Source of the DNA: Echinarachnius parma
Lineage: Eukaryota; Echinodermata; Echinoidea; Clypeasteroida; Echinarachniidae
Direction: 5' to 3'
DNA length: 64,000 bases
NCBI GenBank assembly: GCA_037951105.1
Contig: JBAMJV010003127.1
Location: 1-64,000 of the forward strand
This document shows positions 11,546 to 22,654 of this stretch, piece after piece (position 1 is the first letter of the stretch; every line of letters starts with the position of its first letter). A program made the position numbers and the translations under genes. The notes under the pieces were generated by a model. The model was given only the letters and a program-made list of their open reading frames with translations, searched no databases and was not told the origin of the DNA.

Positions 11546-14500
11546 ATGATTGACAATTTAACATTACTTTCAGTTAATGTAAGAGGGATACGAGATAGAG
11601 TTAAAAGGAGAAATATTTTTGAATGGTGTAAAAGTAAAGGCAAAATTATATTTTTGCAGGAAACATACAGTACGGAAGGGATTGAAGACAACTGGAAAGG
11701 AGATTGGGGAGGACCAATGGTGTTTAGTCATGGAACTAATCATAGTAGGGGAGTCTTAGTTATGTTTCCTTTAAATTTAGATTTTAAAATAGATCATATG
11801 TTAAAGGGGTAGTTTAGTTTTGGTAAGGCTGAACTTAAGTAGCTAAAACCTGCACAGTAACATTATAATCTAATAGTTATAACTCCACCATACTCGAAAG
11901 GTATACAAAATTACAAACGACTAAGTAAAAAGCCTGTTATCATTCAAAAAGAGCCATTCAAACACAAGAGGGTGCTTTTTTATAAGGCATTGGTTTCAAC
12001 CATTTTTCATGCAAAATTATGCATGTGATGTTTTATTGATATAATGATTAAATAGCGAGATCATCAACAACTATTTAAAAAGCGCTTTTGAAAATTTTTG
12101 AAAAAGTGCAACCATTTAAAAAAAAAAAATCGAAAAATCATCTAATTATTTGGGCCCCAAATAATTATAAGATCAGGTATATTTATTGATATTTCAGCCG
12201 TTTCTGAGTCTATTTTGACCAAATAAAGTTTATTCTGCCATTAAAATTGCATGTTCTCTCAAATTCGACATTCAGTTTTTCATTACCTTACAAAAAAATT
12301 GTGATGTGCAGCGCCCTCTCTACCAAAACTAAACTACCCCTTTAATTGATGAGAATGGGCGATACATTATAATTAAGGGAGAAATTCAGCATGAGAAAGT
12401 GATTTTAGGAAATTGTTATTTTCCTACTAGAGATAAGGAAAGGATGCAATGTGATTTTTTGTTAGAGTTGGATAGATTAATATCTAGCATAGTGGATCCA
12501 GAATATTCTTTATTAATAGGTGGAGATTTTAATGTTGTTATGAATATGGACTTGGATTATATGGGTTCTAATACTATTTGTAAATTTAACTGTCGTCATT
12601 TGATTGTAGATTTTTTGTATAAGTTTGATTTAATTGATATTTGGAGAAAAAGAAACCCTCAAAAAAGGCGATTTACTTTTAGACAAAAATCTCCGTTGGT
12701 CCAGACAAGATTAGATTATTTGTTTATTTCATCTAAATTAGAAAAGAAGATTAAGGATTGTGATATTTTAGTATCAATAACCCCGGATCACTCTGGCATT
12801 AGATTACAAATGAATAACTCGAGTGATAATTTTGTATATGGTAAATCATATTGGAAATGTAATAATAGTTTATGTATGGATAATGAATTTATTAATGTAA
12901 TTAATTGTAAGATTAAGGATATCGAAACAAATTGGCGTCATCAAATATTAGATAAAATTATGTTTTGGGATTTTATGAAAATGAAATTAAGAGAATATAT
13001 TATGAGTTATTCACGTGAAAAGGCTAAAATAAGAAGGGCTCAGATTAAAAAGATAGAAAGGGAAATTAGAGACATGGAAACACAATTGTTAGTTACACCC
13101 CTTAGAGTGTTAAGTGATGAGATGGCAATGAAGAAAAATGAATTGGAGAATTTATATGAGTATTCTCGTCAAGGCATAAGGGTGCGATCTCGAGCTCCAT
13201 GGGTTGAGGAAGGAGAAGAAAATATACAATATTTTGAACAACTTTGGAAATCTAATAAGAGAAAAAGTGTGATTAGAGAAATTTATAATGATAATGAGGA
13301 AGTAGTAACTGATAATAAAGACATTTTAAAGGTAATTAAACATTTTTATGAAAATGTGTACGCTGTAAGGGATAATGAAGAACCCAATATGTTTTTAAAT
13401 GATACACCAACATTAAGCAATGAAAGTCGAGATTTGTGTGAAGGGAAAATGACGAAAGAATTATGTTATAATGCTTTAAAGGAATTAAAAATGAATAAGT
13501 CCCCGGGTAATGATGGATTTACGGCAGAGTTTTATTGCACCTTTTGGCCAGCTTTGGGTGGAATGATGGTGGATGCACTAAATGAGGCTTTTGATAGAAA
13601 GATGTTGTCGAATTCGCAAAGGCAAGGGGTAATTACGTTAATAGAGAAAGAGGGTAAAGATATTTTATATGTTAAGAATTATAGGCCAATAACTCTTTTA
13701 AATGTAGATTACAAGATACTGTCAAAAGTATTAGCTAAAAGAATTAAGGAGGTGTTGGGGGAAATTATACATTATAATCAAGTGGGATATGTTAAAGATA
13801 GAAATATAGGGGAAGCAGTACGTCTGATAGATGATATGTTTTTTCATTCTTTAGACCAATCTATTGGATATTTACTTGCAGTAGATTTTGAGAAAGCATT
13901 TGATTCCATTTCACATACCTTTTTATATCAAGCATTAGAATCATTTGGTTTTGGAGAAACATTTTGTTCATGGGTTAATATTTTATATAATGATATTAGT
14001 AGTTGCGTTATGAATGGGGGTCATTCAACTGGGTATTTTGATATTAAAAGGGGAGTAAGACAGGGTGATACTCTTTCGCCATATTTGTTTGTTATAGCAA
14101 TTGAAACACTTGCTATTTTTATTCGAAAGTACAATGATATTCAAGGAATTAAACTTGGGGATAAGGAAATTAAACAGGTATTGTATGCAGATGATATTAC
14201 GATATTTGTACGAAATATAAATTCTGTGAATAGGTTAAAAATAATTTTTGAAGATTTTGAAGCAATAAGTGGATTAAAAGTTAATAAAGAGAAGACGCAC
14301 TTTATATGGTTGGGAAAGGAATCTGAAAGGCATGACAATTTAGAATTTGGTAATTTAGTACAGGAAATTAAGATTTTAGGGGTTTATTTTGCACGGAATG
14401 TGAACAAAAAAGATGATTTGAATTATAAGGAAATATTAAGTAAGACGAAACGTTTATAGGGATGGTGGAAACCAAGGGACCTGACAATTATGGGTAGAAT

Positions 14501-15784
14501 TCAATTATTAAAAACCTACGCTCTTTCGAAATTTAATTATGTATCTTCTCTCATATCAGTCCCACATTGGGTTTTGGAAGAAGTTGAAAAAATTTCTTTT
14601 GATTTTATTTGGAGGGGTAAGATAGAATTAAACGGAAAATTTTATATCAGGACTTTGAATATGGGGGGCTTCGAATGACTTGTTATGCTACATTTGTTAA
14701 AACTCAACGGGTTATGTGGCTGAAACGCCTACTTGACGGGAAAGAAGAGTCTGCTTGGAAATTATCTTTTGATTATTTTGCTAGGGAATATGGAGGACGC
14801 TTTATTTTTTTGTGTGATTATGATTGGAGAAAGATGAAATTGAAGGGTATGCCGCAATTTTATAAAGATATTTTGAAAGTATGGCAAGAGCTTGATATAT
14901 GTAGGCATTATGAAGGAAATAAGATGAATCCTATTATATTTAATAATAGGCACATTTGTTTAAGGAATAGAATGGTTCTTGATAGCGACTTATTTCAGAA
15001 AGGTATAAGTAGAGTATTTGATATGAATGATGGAAATGAATTAAAATCTACTCCGTATTTTTGGGGTCTGGGTATAGAAAGTAAAGGCTTACTTAGGATT
15101 TATGATATATTTATGGCAATGTCAAAGGAGTGGAAAGATGGGGAATTTATGGAGATTTATAGTAATAATTTTTATATTAAAATTAAGATATTAGGTAACA
15201 TAGAGACACTGTCTGAGATAAAATCAAGAAAAATATATGATACTTTTATTTTAATATATTCAACAAGATTATAGATTACAAATACGGAGCGGACAGGGTC
15301 AAAATAATTATACTTATGAAGAAGTAAAAGCTATATTTTTACGGGTTAAAAGTTCAATTTTATGCGGTAAACAAAGAGAATTTCAGTTTAAGTTATTTCA
15401 TGGTGCTATTTATACAAAAGAAAACCTTTATAAATTTGGTTTTGCATTAGATAATTTATGCTCCTTTTGTCGGGATGAGGTGGAGACCTATTCACATTTA
15501 TTTTTGCATTGTATAAAAGTTCAACAATTTTGGTTAGAAATAGTTGATCATTTACAATTTTAAAAAATAAGACAAACTAGTAGAGTTAAGGCATGTAACT
15601 CTATCATTTTCTTGTTGAAATATATAATTTTTTCCTCAAGAATACAAGGGGCTCTCCCATCGCTACAAAGAGTAATACAAATTATTTTGGGTTATAAGGA
15701 AGATGAAAAAAGGTTAGCGATGAAAAGGGGAAAATTGAGTTTACACTTACAAAAGTGGGAACAGTTAAATATTATTTTGAATTG
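11546..15784 (+). pseudogene. L1-like LINE ORF2 (endonuclease-RT), interrupted by a MITE
   Basis: ORF2 of an L1-group LINE would nick DNA and reverse-transcribe the element RNA at the nick. The APE-type endonuclease starts at 11546: SVNVRGI, FLQET (catalytic Glu), SRGV. A MITE cuts it at 11805. After 12342 it continues with LIGGDFN, RLDYLF and TPDHSG. A basic coiled linker follows. RT motifs are NKSPGNDGF, AVDFEKAFD (motif A, about 13881), RGVRQGDTLSPYLF (motif B) and YADD (about 14184). The C-terminus has CSFC..H..C (about 15455-15510). Damage: a TAG at 14457, a frameshift near 14672, and another near 15260. The final stop is at about 15782. Removing the MITE plus one TTAA copy restores the endonuclease frame. 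Confidence 0.9.
11805..12341. mobile_element. 537-bp MITE with TTAA target duplication (piggyBac-like)
   Basis: The ends are AGGGGTAGTTTAGTTTTGGTA (21 bp) and its reverse complement. TTAA lies exactly outside both ends (11801-11804, 12342-12345). The interior is AT-rich and has no reading frame of note. TTAA duplication points to piggyBac or Kolobok mobilisation by an enzyme encoded elsewhere. A related copy lies at 60231-60692. The insertion is in the endonuclease domain of the L1-like ORF2, so it is younger than that LINE copy. Confidence 0.88.
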
Positions 15785-16273
15785 ATTGCTTTAAACGGAC
15801 ATGCGAGCAGATGCACCGGAAATGAGTGTGACATAAGGAAAAAAAAAAAAAAAAGTGTGTGTGTGTGTGATTTGGTTGGATGAATGTGAGTAGAGTGAGA
15901 GATGTAACAAGGTTACATTATTTTATTAGAAAATAACCTCCATTTGTTTTTGTTTTGTTTTTTTAAGTATGGTTATCTTTCTTTTAGTGAATCATGATTA
16001 ATTATTACAGTATATTGTTTATTGAGGAAGGGCTTTTGCTTATTTTAGTACGACTAAATCTGATGTGATTTAGCAGTTTACGTTTAGAATATAATAGTTA
16101 AGTTACTGTATTAGAAAATGCAAATGTCATCTTTTGTTTGTTTATGAATATTGATGTAAAATTTGTATACTGTTCATTTGAAAATATTTGTAATAATGTA
16201 AATGTTAATATTATTTTGATGTTTATCTGTATTATCATTTGGAGGAATAAAAACAATTCTGAAAAAAAAAAAA
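15785..16273 (+). other. LINE 3' untranslated region with A-runs
   Basis: AT-rich sequence after the ORF2 stop. An A-run at about 15838-15854 is followed by TG repeats, and AATAAA at about 16247 precedes an A-run at 16262-16273. Either A-run could be the original 3' tail. The second, with its polyadenylation hexamer, is the better candidate. Confidence 0.5.
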
Positions 16274-16304
16274 GTATGTCTGTTTGCGAATATTTGTGTG
16301 TTTG

Positions 16305-16345
16305 CATGCGTGTGTTTGTATATGAAGGCCTATATATACGTGTGT

Positions 16346-16398
<53 letters not shown>

Positions 16399-16701
16399 TG
16401 TGGCTGTGCGTGTGCGCGTGTTTATATGTGTGAGTGCGTGTGTGTGTCGGTGTGTATGTGTGTTTGCTTGTTGGCGTGTGTGTGCGTGCGTGTGTATGTC
16501 TGTGTGTTGTGCGTGTGTGTATATTCGTGTGTGAGCGTGTTTGTGTGTGTTTGTGTGTGAGTGTGTGTGTGTGTGTGTGTGAGTGCATGTGTGTGTGGGT
16601 GTCTGTGTGCTTACTTGTGGATGGGTGTGGCGTGTGTGTATGTGTTGTGTATATGTATGTGTGCGTTGGTATATGTGTACGAATGTGTGTGTTTGTGTTT
16701 G
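16305..16701. repeat. (TG)n-rich microsatellite
   Basis: Alternating TG with TA, GC and TT interruptions. All Cys/Val or His/Thr open frames across it are artefacts. Confidence 0.95.
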
Positions 16702-17182
16702 TACAGACCTTCACCACAGAGTCGGGACTACTGCATGAAAACACACAATTAAACTCGGGACATTTTAAAAAGTCGGAACCGAAATCCCGGTCCCCACATT
16801 TTTTACCGCTTATTTTGCGTGCAAAGTGATCTATAGATGGCGCTATTCATTATAAGCTATTAATACTAAAGTGCCGGAAATAATGTGTGTTTTCTTTTTT
16901 GTGTGTTTTGATGGCACGCCTATGAGAAACACGCATTCATAGTTTGGAATTTTCCGGTGCCCTTGGTGGAATAACGCCATCTGTGGCGGTAAATGGCCAT
17001 GCATGGAGCGTGATCATGGTCGGCACTGATATTGGTGATGGATGGTCATGATAAATGAGGATGATGATGGTGATGGACGATAAGTGATGGTGATGAAGGA
17101 AGGTGTACCACAGGTTCATAATTGGACCCGGGACTACTAATAGAATATGCACGTGAAAGGTGGTCCTCGGATTGTTGTGTAG
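16702..17182. mobile_element. 481-bp TG-bounded repeat element, copy 1
   Basis: Begins TACAGACCTTCACCACAGAG directly after a TG array and ends ATTGTTGTGTAGG directly before another TG array. Near-identical copies lie at 40559-41040 and 51100-51580, both also flanked by TG repeats. It contains AGATGGCGCTATTCATTA and a GATGGTGATGG-type short repeat. No protein-coding frame is conserved. Confidence 0.75.
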
Positions 17183-17760
17183 GTGTGTATGTGTGTGTGA
17201 GCGTGTTTGGGTGTGTTTCTGTGTGTGTGTGTGTGTGTGTGTGAGTGCGTGTGTGTGTGGGTGTGTCTGTGTGCTTACTTGTGGATGGGTGTGGCGTGTG
17301 TGTATGTATGTGTGCGTGTGTGTGCGTATGTGTGTGTGTGTGTGTGCGTGTGTGTGTGTGTGTGGCTGTGCGTGTGCGTGTTTCTATGTGTGAGTGCATG
17401 TTTGTGTGTGGGTGTGTATGTGTGTTTGCTTATTGGCGTGTGTGTGCATGCGTGTGTATGTGTGTGTGTTGTGCGTGTGTGTCTGTTCGTGTGTGAGCGT
17501 GTTTGTGTGTGTTTGTGTTTGTGTTTGTGTTTGTGTGTGTGTGTGTGTGTGCGTGTATGGGTGTGTGGGTATGTCTTTGTGCTTACTTGTGGGTGTGAGT
17601 GCGCGTGTGTGTATGTGTTGTGTGTATGTGTGTGTGCGTGTGAGTGTGTATATGTGTATGTGTGTGTGTTTGCGTGTGTGTCTGTGCGTGTGCGTGTGTG
17701 TGTGTGTGTATGCGTGTGTGCGCGTGTGCGCTTTTGTATGTGTATAGATGTGTGTTAACC
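17183..17760. repeat. (TG)n-rich microsatellite
   Basis: Long impure TG tract; internal blocks such as GTGTGCTTACTTGTGG recur with the array at 16305-16701, so the two arrays are themselves partly duplicated. Confidence 0.95.
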
Positions 17761-18131
17761 TGTGCCTTAGTTTGTGTTTGTGTATGGGCGGTTGATTTTG
17801 TGTCATTGGTATATTTTCAGTAAGTGACTGGCAAGCGAATCTAGTGGGCGGGGGAACATTTCACGCCCTCGGTCGGTGGAAGTCCAAGAACAGCCGTTTT
17901 CCAATCTTTTTTAAAAGATTGGAAAAGCAATCTTCCGCCTGACTGGTTATGTACTTCATACAAAACAGTATTATACACAATTGCCTCACACCAAGGAAGC
18001 ATCATAATAAAGATCGGAATTATATGCGTGAACAATTATAACACAACAATCAAACCAGTATATTATACTGGTACATAACTAACGTGTCTAGTGTATTACA
18101 TGCATCAAAATACCTGGGGATGTTAAGGTAT

Positions 18132-19090
18132 CTAATTAGTATTCTTATTCAGGCATCTCACAATGTAAGGAATGTGGCTGGACCTATACCTTTCTGTCCA
18201 ACAACCAATAGGATATACATTTGTTTGATTACGTAACTGTCTTCCAGTGTCTAGTCTCTGTTCTGGGAGCCAGTTCTGGAAATCATTGGAATAAAGGAGG
18301 GATTTGCCGAACTTCAAGCATATTTTCTTTCGCATATCTTGCAAAGTTTCAACTTCGTGCTCGTTTCTGGACTCTTTCAATAGAGGCTGTCTACATTTTT
18401 GTTAGACCAGGGTGCCAAACAGGTACCCAATACTCTACGGGCGAATGTATCCCTTATAAATCAAAATCAAATCTCTCATTAGTAATTTAAATGGAATCAA
18501 AGAACGAAGAATATCCATTCGCTTATTAGCCTTCCTAATCATAGCATAAACCTTACCCTCCCATTTAGGATTTTCATTAATCAAAATACCAAGGACTTTC
18601 ATTGAATCTATTTCGGTAAGGGTCAAATTATTAATTCTAATATCGAGCTGTATTTTTCCAGATTTACCAAAATCGACACACATGACATTACATTTACTAG
18701 GATTTAGTTTCATATTGTTTGTATCACACCATCGAGTTAATGAGTCCAGAGTCGGCTGGACCTCACTGGGCGCCTCCCGCATACGTGACTCTATAATTGT
18801 CATGTCATCCACGTACTTCCAGTACCTAAGGCCACAGTCTGAGAGGGCATCATTGGCTAGTATCAAGAACAAAATGGGGCCAAGTTTTGGGCCCTGAGGC
18901 ACACCAGCCGTCAATGATATCTCATCGGACAAATGACCACGGTACCGGGTGCGCTGGGTGCGTCCAGTGAGGAAATCCGCTATCCACTGAATAATGTATT
19001 CGGAAGTGTTCAACTGAATCAATTTCTCAATACAAAATTGCATGGTCAACTCTATCGAACGCCTTAGAAAAATCAGTGGTGATTAAAACT
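18132..19090 (-). pseudogene. CR1/Jockey-like LINE reverse transcriptase, 3' part
   Basis: Minus-strand text reads TTDFSKAFDRVDHAIL (motif A, about 19030-19080), then after a frame change FLTGRTQRTRY, AGVPQGPKLGPILFL (motif B) and YWKYVDDMTIIE (motif C, YVDD). It continues through CDTNNMKLNPSKC, KVLGILI and YIRP, then VWHPGL with a stop. The protein would copy LINE RNA at the target. The long frame is 18435-19049; the rest to 18132 is out of frame or stopped. The upstream part of RT and the endonuclease are absent. 5' truncation is typical of LINEs, but the cut lies near the element starting at 19246, so later disruption is also possible. The clade is given only as Jockey superfamily, CR1-like. 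Confidence 0.82.
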
Positions 19091-19637
19091 GATGTATTCT
19101 TTTGGCGTTTATCTGCGTAACTACAAAGAACATTAATGAAATCCACGAGGTAATGAATAGTAAAATAGTAAAATGGTGCATAACAATATTAAGTCATGAT
19201 AACAATTGTTATAGTTACTCAAAAAAAACGCTTGAAATGTTTCAACAGTCAGGACCACTTTCGCGTTTCCACTATCGTGAAAATAGCGGTTTCCCACTAT
19301 TCTCCAATCAATGTCGATAGATGGCGCATATATCGTGGCAATAGTGCCATGCGATACTATCGGTGATCGAAACAAAATATAATTTTGTACAGCCGTTTTT
19401 TTACATATAATGCAGCTTTGTGTCCGCCATTCTCGCCTATCGAGTGCTAAGTGTATCTTGCCGTTCTCTTATCTTGCCGAGCTATACGACTCTCTCACAC
19501 GCTCCCTCCTTTTCTCTCGTTATTTCGCACCGTACTAGTTCGTACGGCATCAAACACCTGTCGCGTAAGTCTATGCGCGAATCAATTTTATGAAAAGTCG
19601 AAAAGTCGACTTTTAGGAAAAGTCTATAGATAACATC

Positions 19638-21677
19638 GTGCATTTAGAAAATGAGATACAAAGACATTTACGAGTTGGTATGAAAACTCTAGCAGTATTT
19701 ATTGATTTGGAAAAAGCTTACGATACCCTTTGGACGAAGGGACTCATAGTTAAGCTTTGTAATATAGGCCTTAAAGGAAATATTCTTGTTTTTCTAAGGA
19801 ATTATTTGTTGGATCGTACATTTCAGGTTCAAGTAGGGGATAGCAAATCCCAAATTATGCACCCCCAAAATGGCTTACCTCAAGGTAGTATTCTTAGTCC
19901 TTTATTGTTTAATGTGATGTTGAAGGATATCCCTTCGCCCCCTGGCATTCATAATTTGGTTCATGCAGATGACTGTGTCATATGGAAATCTGGTTATGAT
20001 ATAAATATGAATACGCAATTGATACAAAATTGCATCAATACCTTGGATTCTTGGTTTTTGTCATGGGGTTTGAAAATGTCTCTAGAGAAAACAGTTCCTG
20101 TCCTCTTTTCAAATAAATCAAATGATGATATTAAATTATATTTAAGAGAACATGAATTGCTTCCTCAAAAACAGCATAAGTATCTTGGAGTTATTTTTGA
20201 TAAACGCCTTACTTGGCGGCCTCATATAACAGATGTTGCAAATCGGTGTAAACGTAAATTAAATGTAGTCAAAAGTTTAGCACATGCTAAATGGAGTGGA
20301 GATGCTAAAGAACTTTTGATGGTGTATAAATCTTTGATTTTATCAACCATAGATTACGCTTGTGAAGCTTATGACTCGGCGGCACCCAGTATTAAAAATA
20401 TTTTAAATTCAGTTCAGTACCAAAGTTTATATGTATGTGCCGGCGCACGCAAGGGGACATCTCTCAGAGACCTACAAGTGGAATTAGGAGAGATGCCCTT
20501 AGACTTACGAAGAGAAATGTTATGTTGTAAACTTAAAAAGCGAATTGAAAGTGTAAAAAATCATCCTTTGAAAGAGGATATCAAAGATTGTTGGCAATTT
20601 CATATATATGGAGGTAATAATTCTAGGACAGCTTTTGGACAAAGATCAATGGAATTGATGAATACTTTTGATTTTGAAGTTGAGGAGATGATTTTTTCTA
20701 GAACCCCCTTTTGGCACTTGAATGTTCCTTTAATATCAATAGAATTACATGATTATATTTGTAAAAGAGACAATCAATTGCATCAAAGGCAAGCAACAAT
20801 AGAAATGATAAATACAAAATGGAAAAATTATTTGCAAATATATACTGATGGATCAAAATCACCAGAACAGGAGAGTGGGGCGGCCGTCTTCTACGTCCCC
20901 TACTATGATTATTCATTATCTAAGAGACTCTCAAACTATACATCCTCTTATAGGGCAGAGATGGCAGCAATTGTGCTCGCCTTAGAATTGTTGGATAATC
21001 ATCCTAGTTTGTACACTGGGGCAGTTATTTTTAGCGACTCTTTAAGTTCTTTACAAGCCATAAAGAGTCACAAAGAGGAACTTCCTGTATATGAAATTTT
21101 AAATTTGTGTTTACTATTGAAGAATAAAAGGACTTTTGTGTTTTTTGAATGGATTCCCAGTCATTGTGGACTTAATGGTAATGAGATTGTGGATATAGAA
21201 GCGAAACGAGGTTTGAAAAAAAAAATAGAAATTGATAATAAATTAGCAAGGTATGAAATTCATAGTATTATAAGGAAACGAATGTATGTTAAATGGCAGA
21301 CAAGATGGGAAGGAACTGAATCATGTCTTAAAGATGTGCAAAAGAATGTTAAGAGTATATATATATGTAAATTAAATAATAGAAAAAATGAAAGTATATT
21401 GCACTGTTTAAGAATGGGAAACATTGGTTTAAATGTAAATTTATGTGTCTTGAAAAAACACGATACTGGGTATTGCCCTAATTGTGAGGGTATATTTGAA
21501 ACTATTACACATTTTTTGTGTCAGTGTCCAGAGTACATAGTTCAAAGGGCCATGTTGATGGCTGAAACAGGTTTATATGAAGAAGGAAAAATAATGACTT
21601 TGTTAAATTCTTTAGAGCGACCCCTCCAACAAGCTCTCGTTGATTATGTAAGAATAACCGGGAGATTACCCGTATAA
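19638..21677 (+). CDS. I/Nimb-like LINE: reverse transcriptase-RNase H, 5' truncated
   Basis: A 679-codon frame with no internal stop encodes the C-terminal part of an I-superfamily LINE polyprotein. RT motifs: FIDLEKAYDTLW (about residues 21-32), NGLPQGSILSPLLF (about 79-92), and VHADDCVIW in place of the usual Y/F-x-DD. The RT thumb contains YKSLILSTIDYACEAYDSA. RNase H follows with its four acidic sites: IYTDGSK, YRAEMAAI, FSDSLSSL and NEIVDIEA. The end has CPNCEGIFETITHFLCQCPEY, the Cys/His cluster seen in this group. Sense text continues upstream to about 19609 (SIDNIVHLENE), so the Met at 19638 is only the first in the truncated copy. This is a young insertion, but it lacks the endonuclease and first part of RT. 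Confidence 0.88.
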   Translation: MHLENEIQRHLRVGMKTLAVFIDLEKAYDTLWTKGLIVKLCNIGLKGNILVFLRNYLLDRTFQVQVGDSKSQIMHPQNGLPQGSILSPLLFNVMLKDIPSPPGIHNLVHADDCVIWKSGYDINMNTQLIQNCINTLDSWFLSWGLKMSLEKTVPVLFSNKSNDDIKLYLREHELLPQKQHKYLGVIFDKRLTWRPHITDVANRCKRKLNVVKSLAHAKWSGDAKELLMVYKSLILSTIDYACEAYDSAAPSIKNILNSVQYQSLYVCAGARKGTSLRDLQVELGEMPLDLRREMLCCKLKKRIESVKNHPLKEDIKDCWQFHIYGGNNSRTAFGQRSMELMNTFDFEVEEMIFSRTPFWHLNVPLISIELHDYICKRDNQLHQRQATIEMINTKWKNYLQIYTDGSKSPEQESGAAVFYVPYYDYSLSKRLSNYTSSYRAEMAAIVLALELLDNHPSLYTGAVIFSDSLSSLQAIKSHKEELPVYEILNLCLLLKNKRTFVFFEWIPSHCGLNGNEIVDIEAKRGLKKKIEIDNKLARYEIHSIIRKRMYVKWQTRWEGTESCLKDVQKNVKSIYICKLNNRKNESILHCLRMGNIGLNVNLCVLKKHDTGYCPNCEGIFETITHFLCQCPEYIVQRAMLMAETGLYEEGKIMTLLNSLERPLQQALVDYVRITGRLPV

Positions 21678-22337
21678 TATTAAGAGTTTGTATTGAAATT
21701 GTTTTTGTATAATAATTATGTTTGGCTCTCGTAAAATTATATGCATGCTCAAGCCGGAACAGAGACTGTTTACAGGACATCTGTGCAGGCCTCTGAAGCT
21801 GGTTTGATCAGCATATAAATTTTGCTGAAAAAGTAATGCGTAACTTTCTTTTGTATAATTTGTTTATGTAAATAATTAGTAAATTACATCCTGCACTTTG
21901 CACTTTCACTTTCAAAGCCCCAAAATGTTTGCTACCTTGTATGTTCTTGAATAATTGAAAATCTCTGTTTTGAGTTGATTTGATTTGATATATAATTTTG
22001 TTTTGTTTTTTGGAATCGGATGCAGGTGCAAAATAGAACGAAGGCGACCAGACCGCATCTCCATGCATCGGGGGGCCTAGACTGATTCGTCAGTTGAGAA
22101 GCCTGCTCAACGTACCGAGCCGGGTTGGCCCGATGATGCCTTTAATTTTGGTTTTGTTTATCGATGGTTTGAAAACGTTTATGCACCCCCAAAAGAAAGA
22201 AAAGAAGAAATACAAATAATGAAAATATTAAAATAAAGAAAATTAATGAGAAGAATTAAAATAATATTTAGTTATTGGCGAAAATATTCAAATTGAATGA
22301 ACCGCCAATAAACTCTAAACAACAACAACAACAACAA
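21678..22337 (+). other. 3' UTR and (CAA)n tail of the I-like LINE
   Basis: Non-coding sequence from the stop codon to a short (CAA)n array at about 22320-22337. Simple trinucleotide tails such as (CAA)n are usual for I-group LINEs. The tail marks the 3' end of the insertion. Confidence 0.7.
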
Positions 22338-22654
22338 GTTTATTTAAAAAACGAACCCTCATAATTGAGCAAGATTTTCTTTAAATGTTCTGGCCAGATC
22401 ATTTAGACAAACTACACACCATTAGTTTAATTATCAAGGATGCTACACATTTACTATTTAGATGATCTATCCAGAACATTTGGCGGAAATAAATGTAATT
22501 TAATTGAATGTAGTCGTTGCACAAATATCCCCATTGCCACAACACGTGGAACCGAACATGTCGCAATACTGCGTATCACGTGATAATCGCGGAATAGCGC
22601 TTTTCCGCTATTTTTGCCGATAGCGGTTTTGCGAAAGTGGTCCTGACTGTTCAA

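Larger units (their letters stand above)
6145..17945. mobile_element. Nest bounded by CAGTCAGGCG inverted ends with GTTAT duplication
   Basis: The left end at 6145 reads CAGTCAGGCGCAAGATTGC and the reverse complement of the right end (17945) reads CAGTCAGGCGGAAGATTGC. Similarity continues through TTTTCCAATCTTT and a second TTTTCCAATC/GATTGGAAAA block for about 60 bp. GTTAT is present directly outside both ends (6140-6144 and 17946-17950). The simplest reading is a nonautonomous DNA transposon later filled by L1-like DNA, tandem repeats and TG arrays. An 11.8-kb single element is the alternative. The end sequence and 5-bp duplication match those of the element at 19246-22649. The superfamily is not assigned; 5-bp duplications occur in hAT5 and Transib groups. 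Confidence 0.65.
19246..22649. mobile_element. CAGTCAGGACC inverted-end element with TTCAA duplication, invaded by a LINE
   Basis: The left end reads CAGTCAGGACCACTTTCGC and the right end is its reverse complement. Similarity (with AATAGCGG blocks) runs for about 45 bp. TTCAA flanks both ends exactly (19241-19245, 22650-22654). Without the LINE at about 19609-22337 the element would be roughly 675 bp. The first eight end bases and the 5-bp duplication length match the element at 6145-17945. No transposase is seen, so it is nonautonomous. Confidence 0.8.

Noticed and set aside
20698..20916. Minus-strand frame across the RNase H domain
   Set aside because: Shadow of the I-like LINE coding strand.
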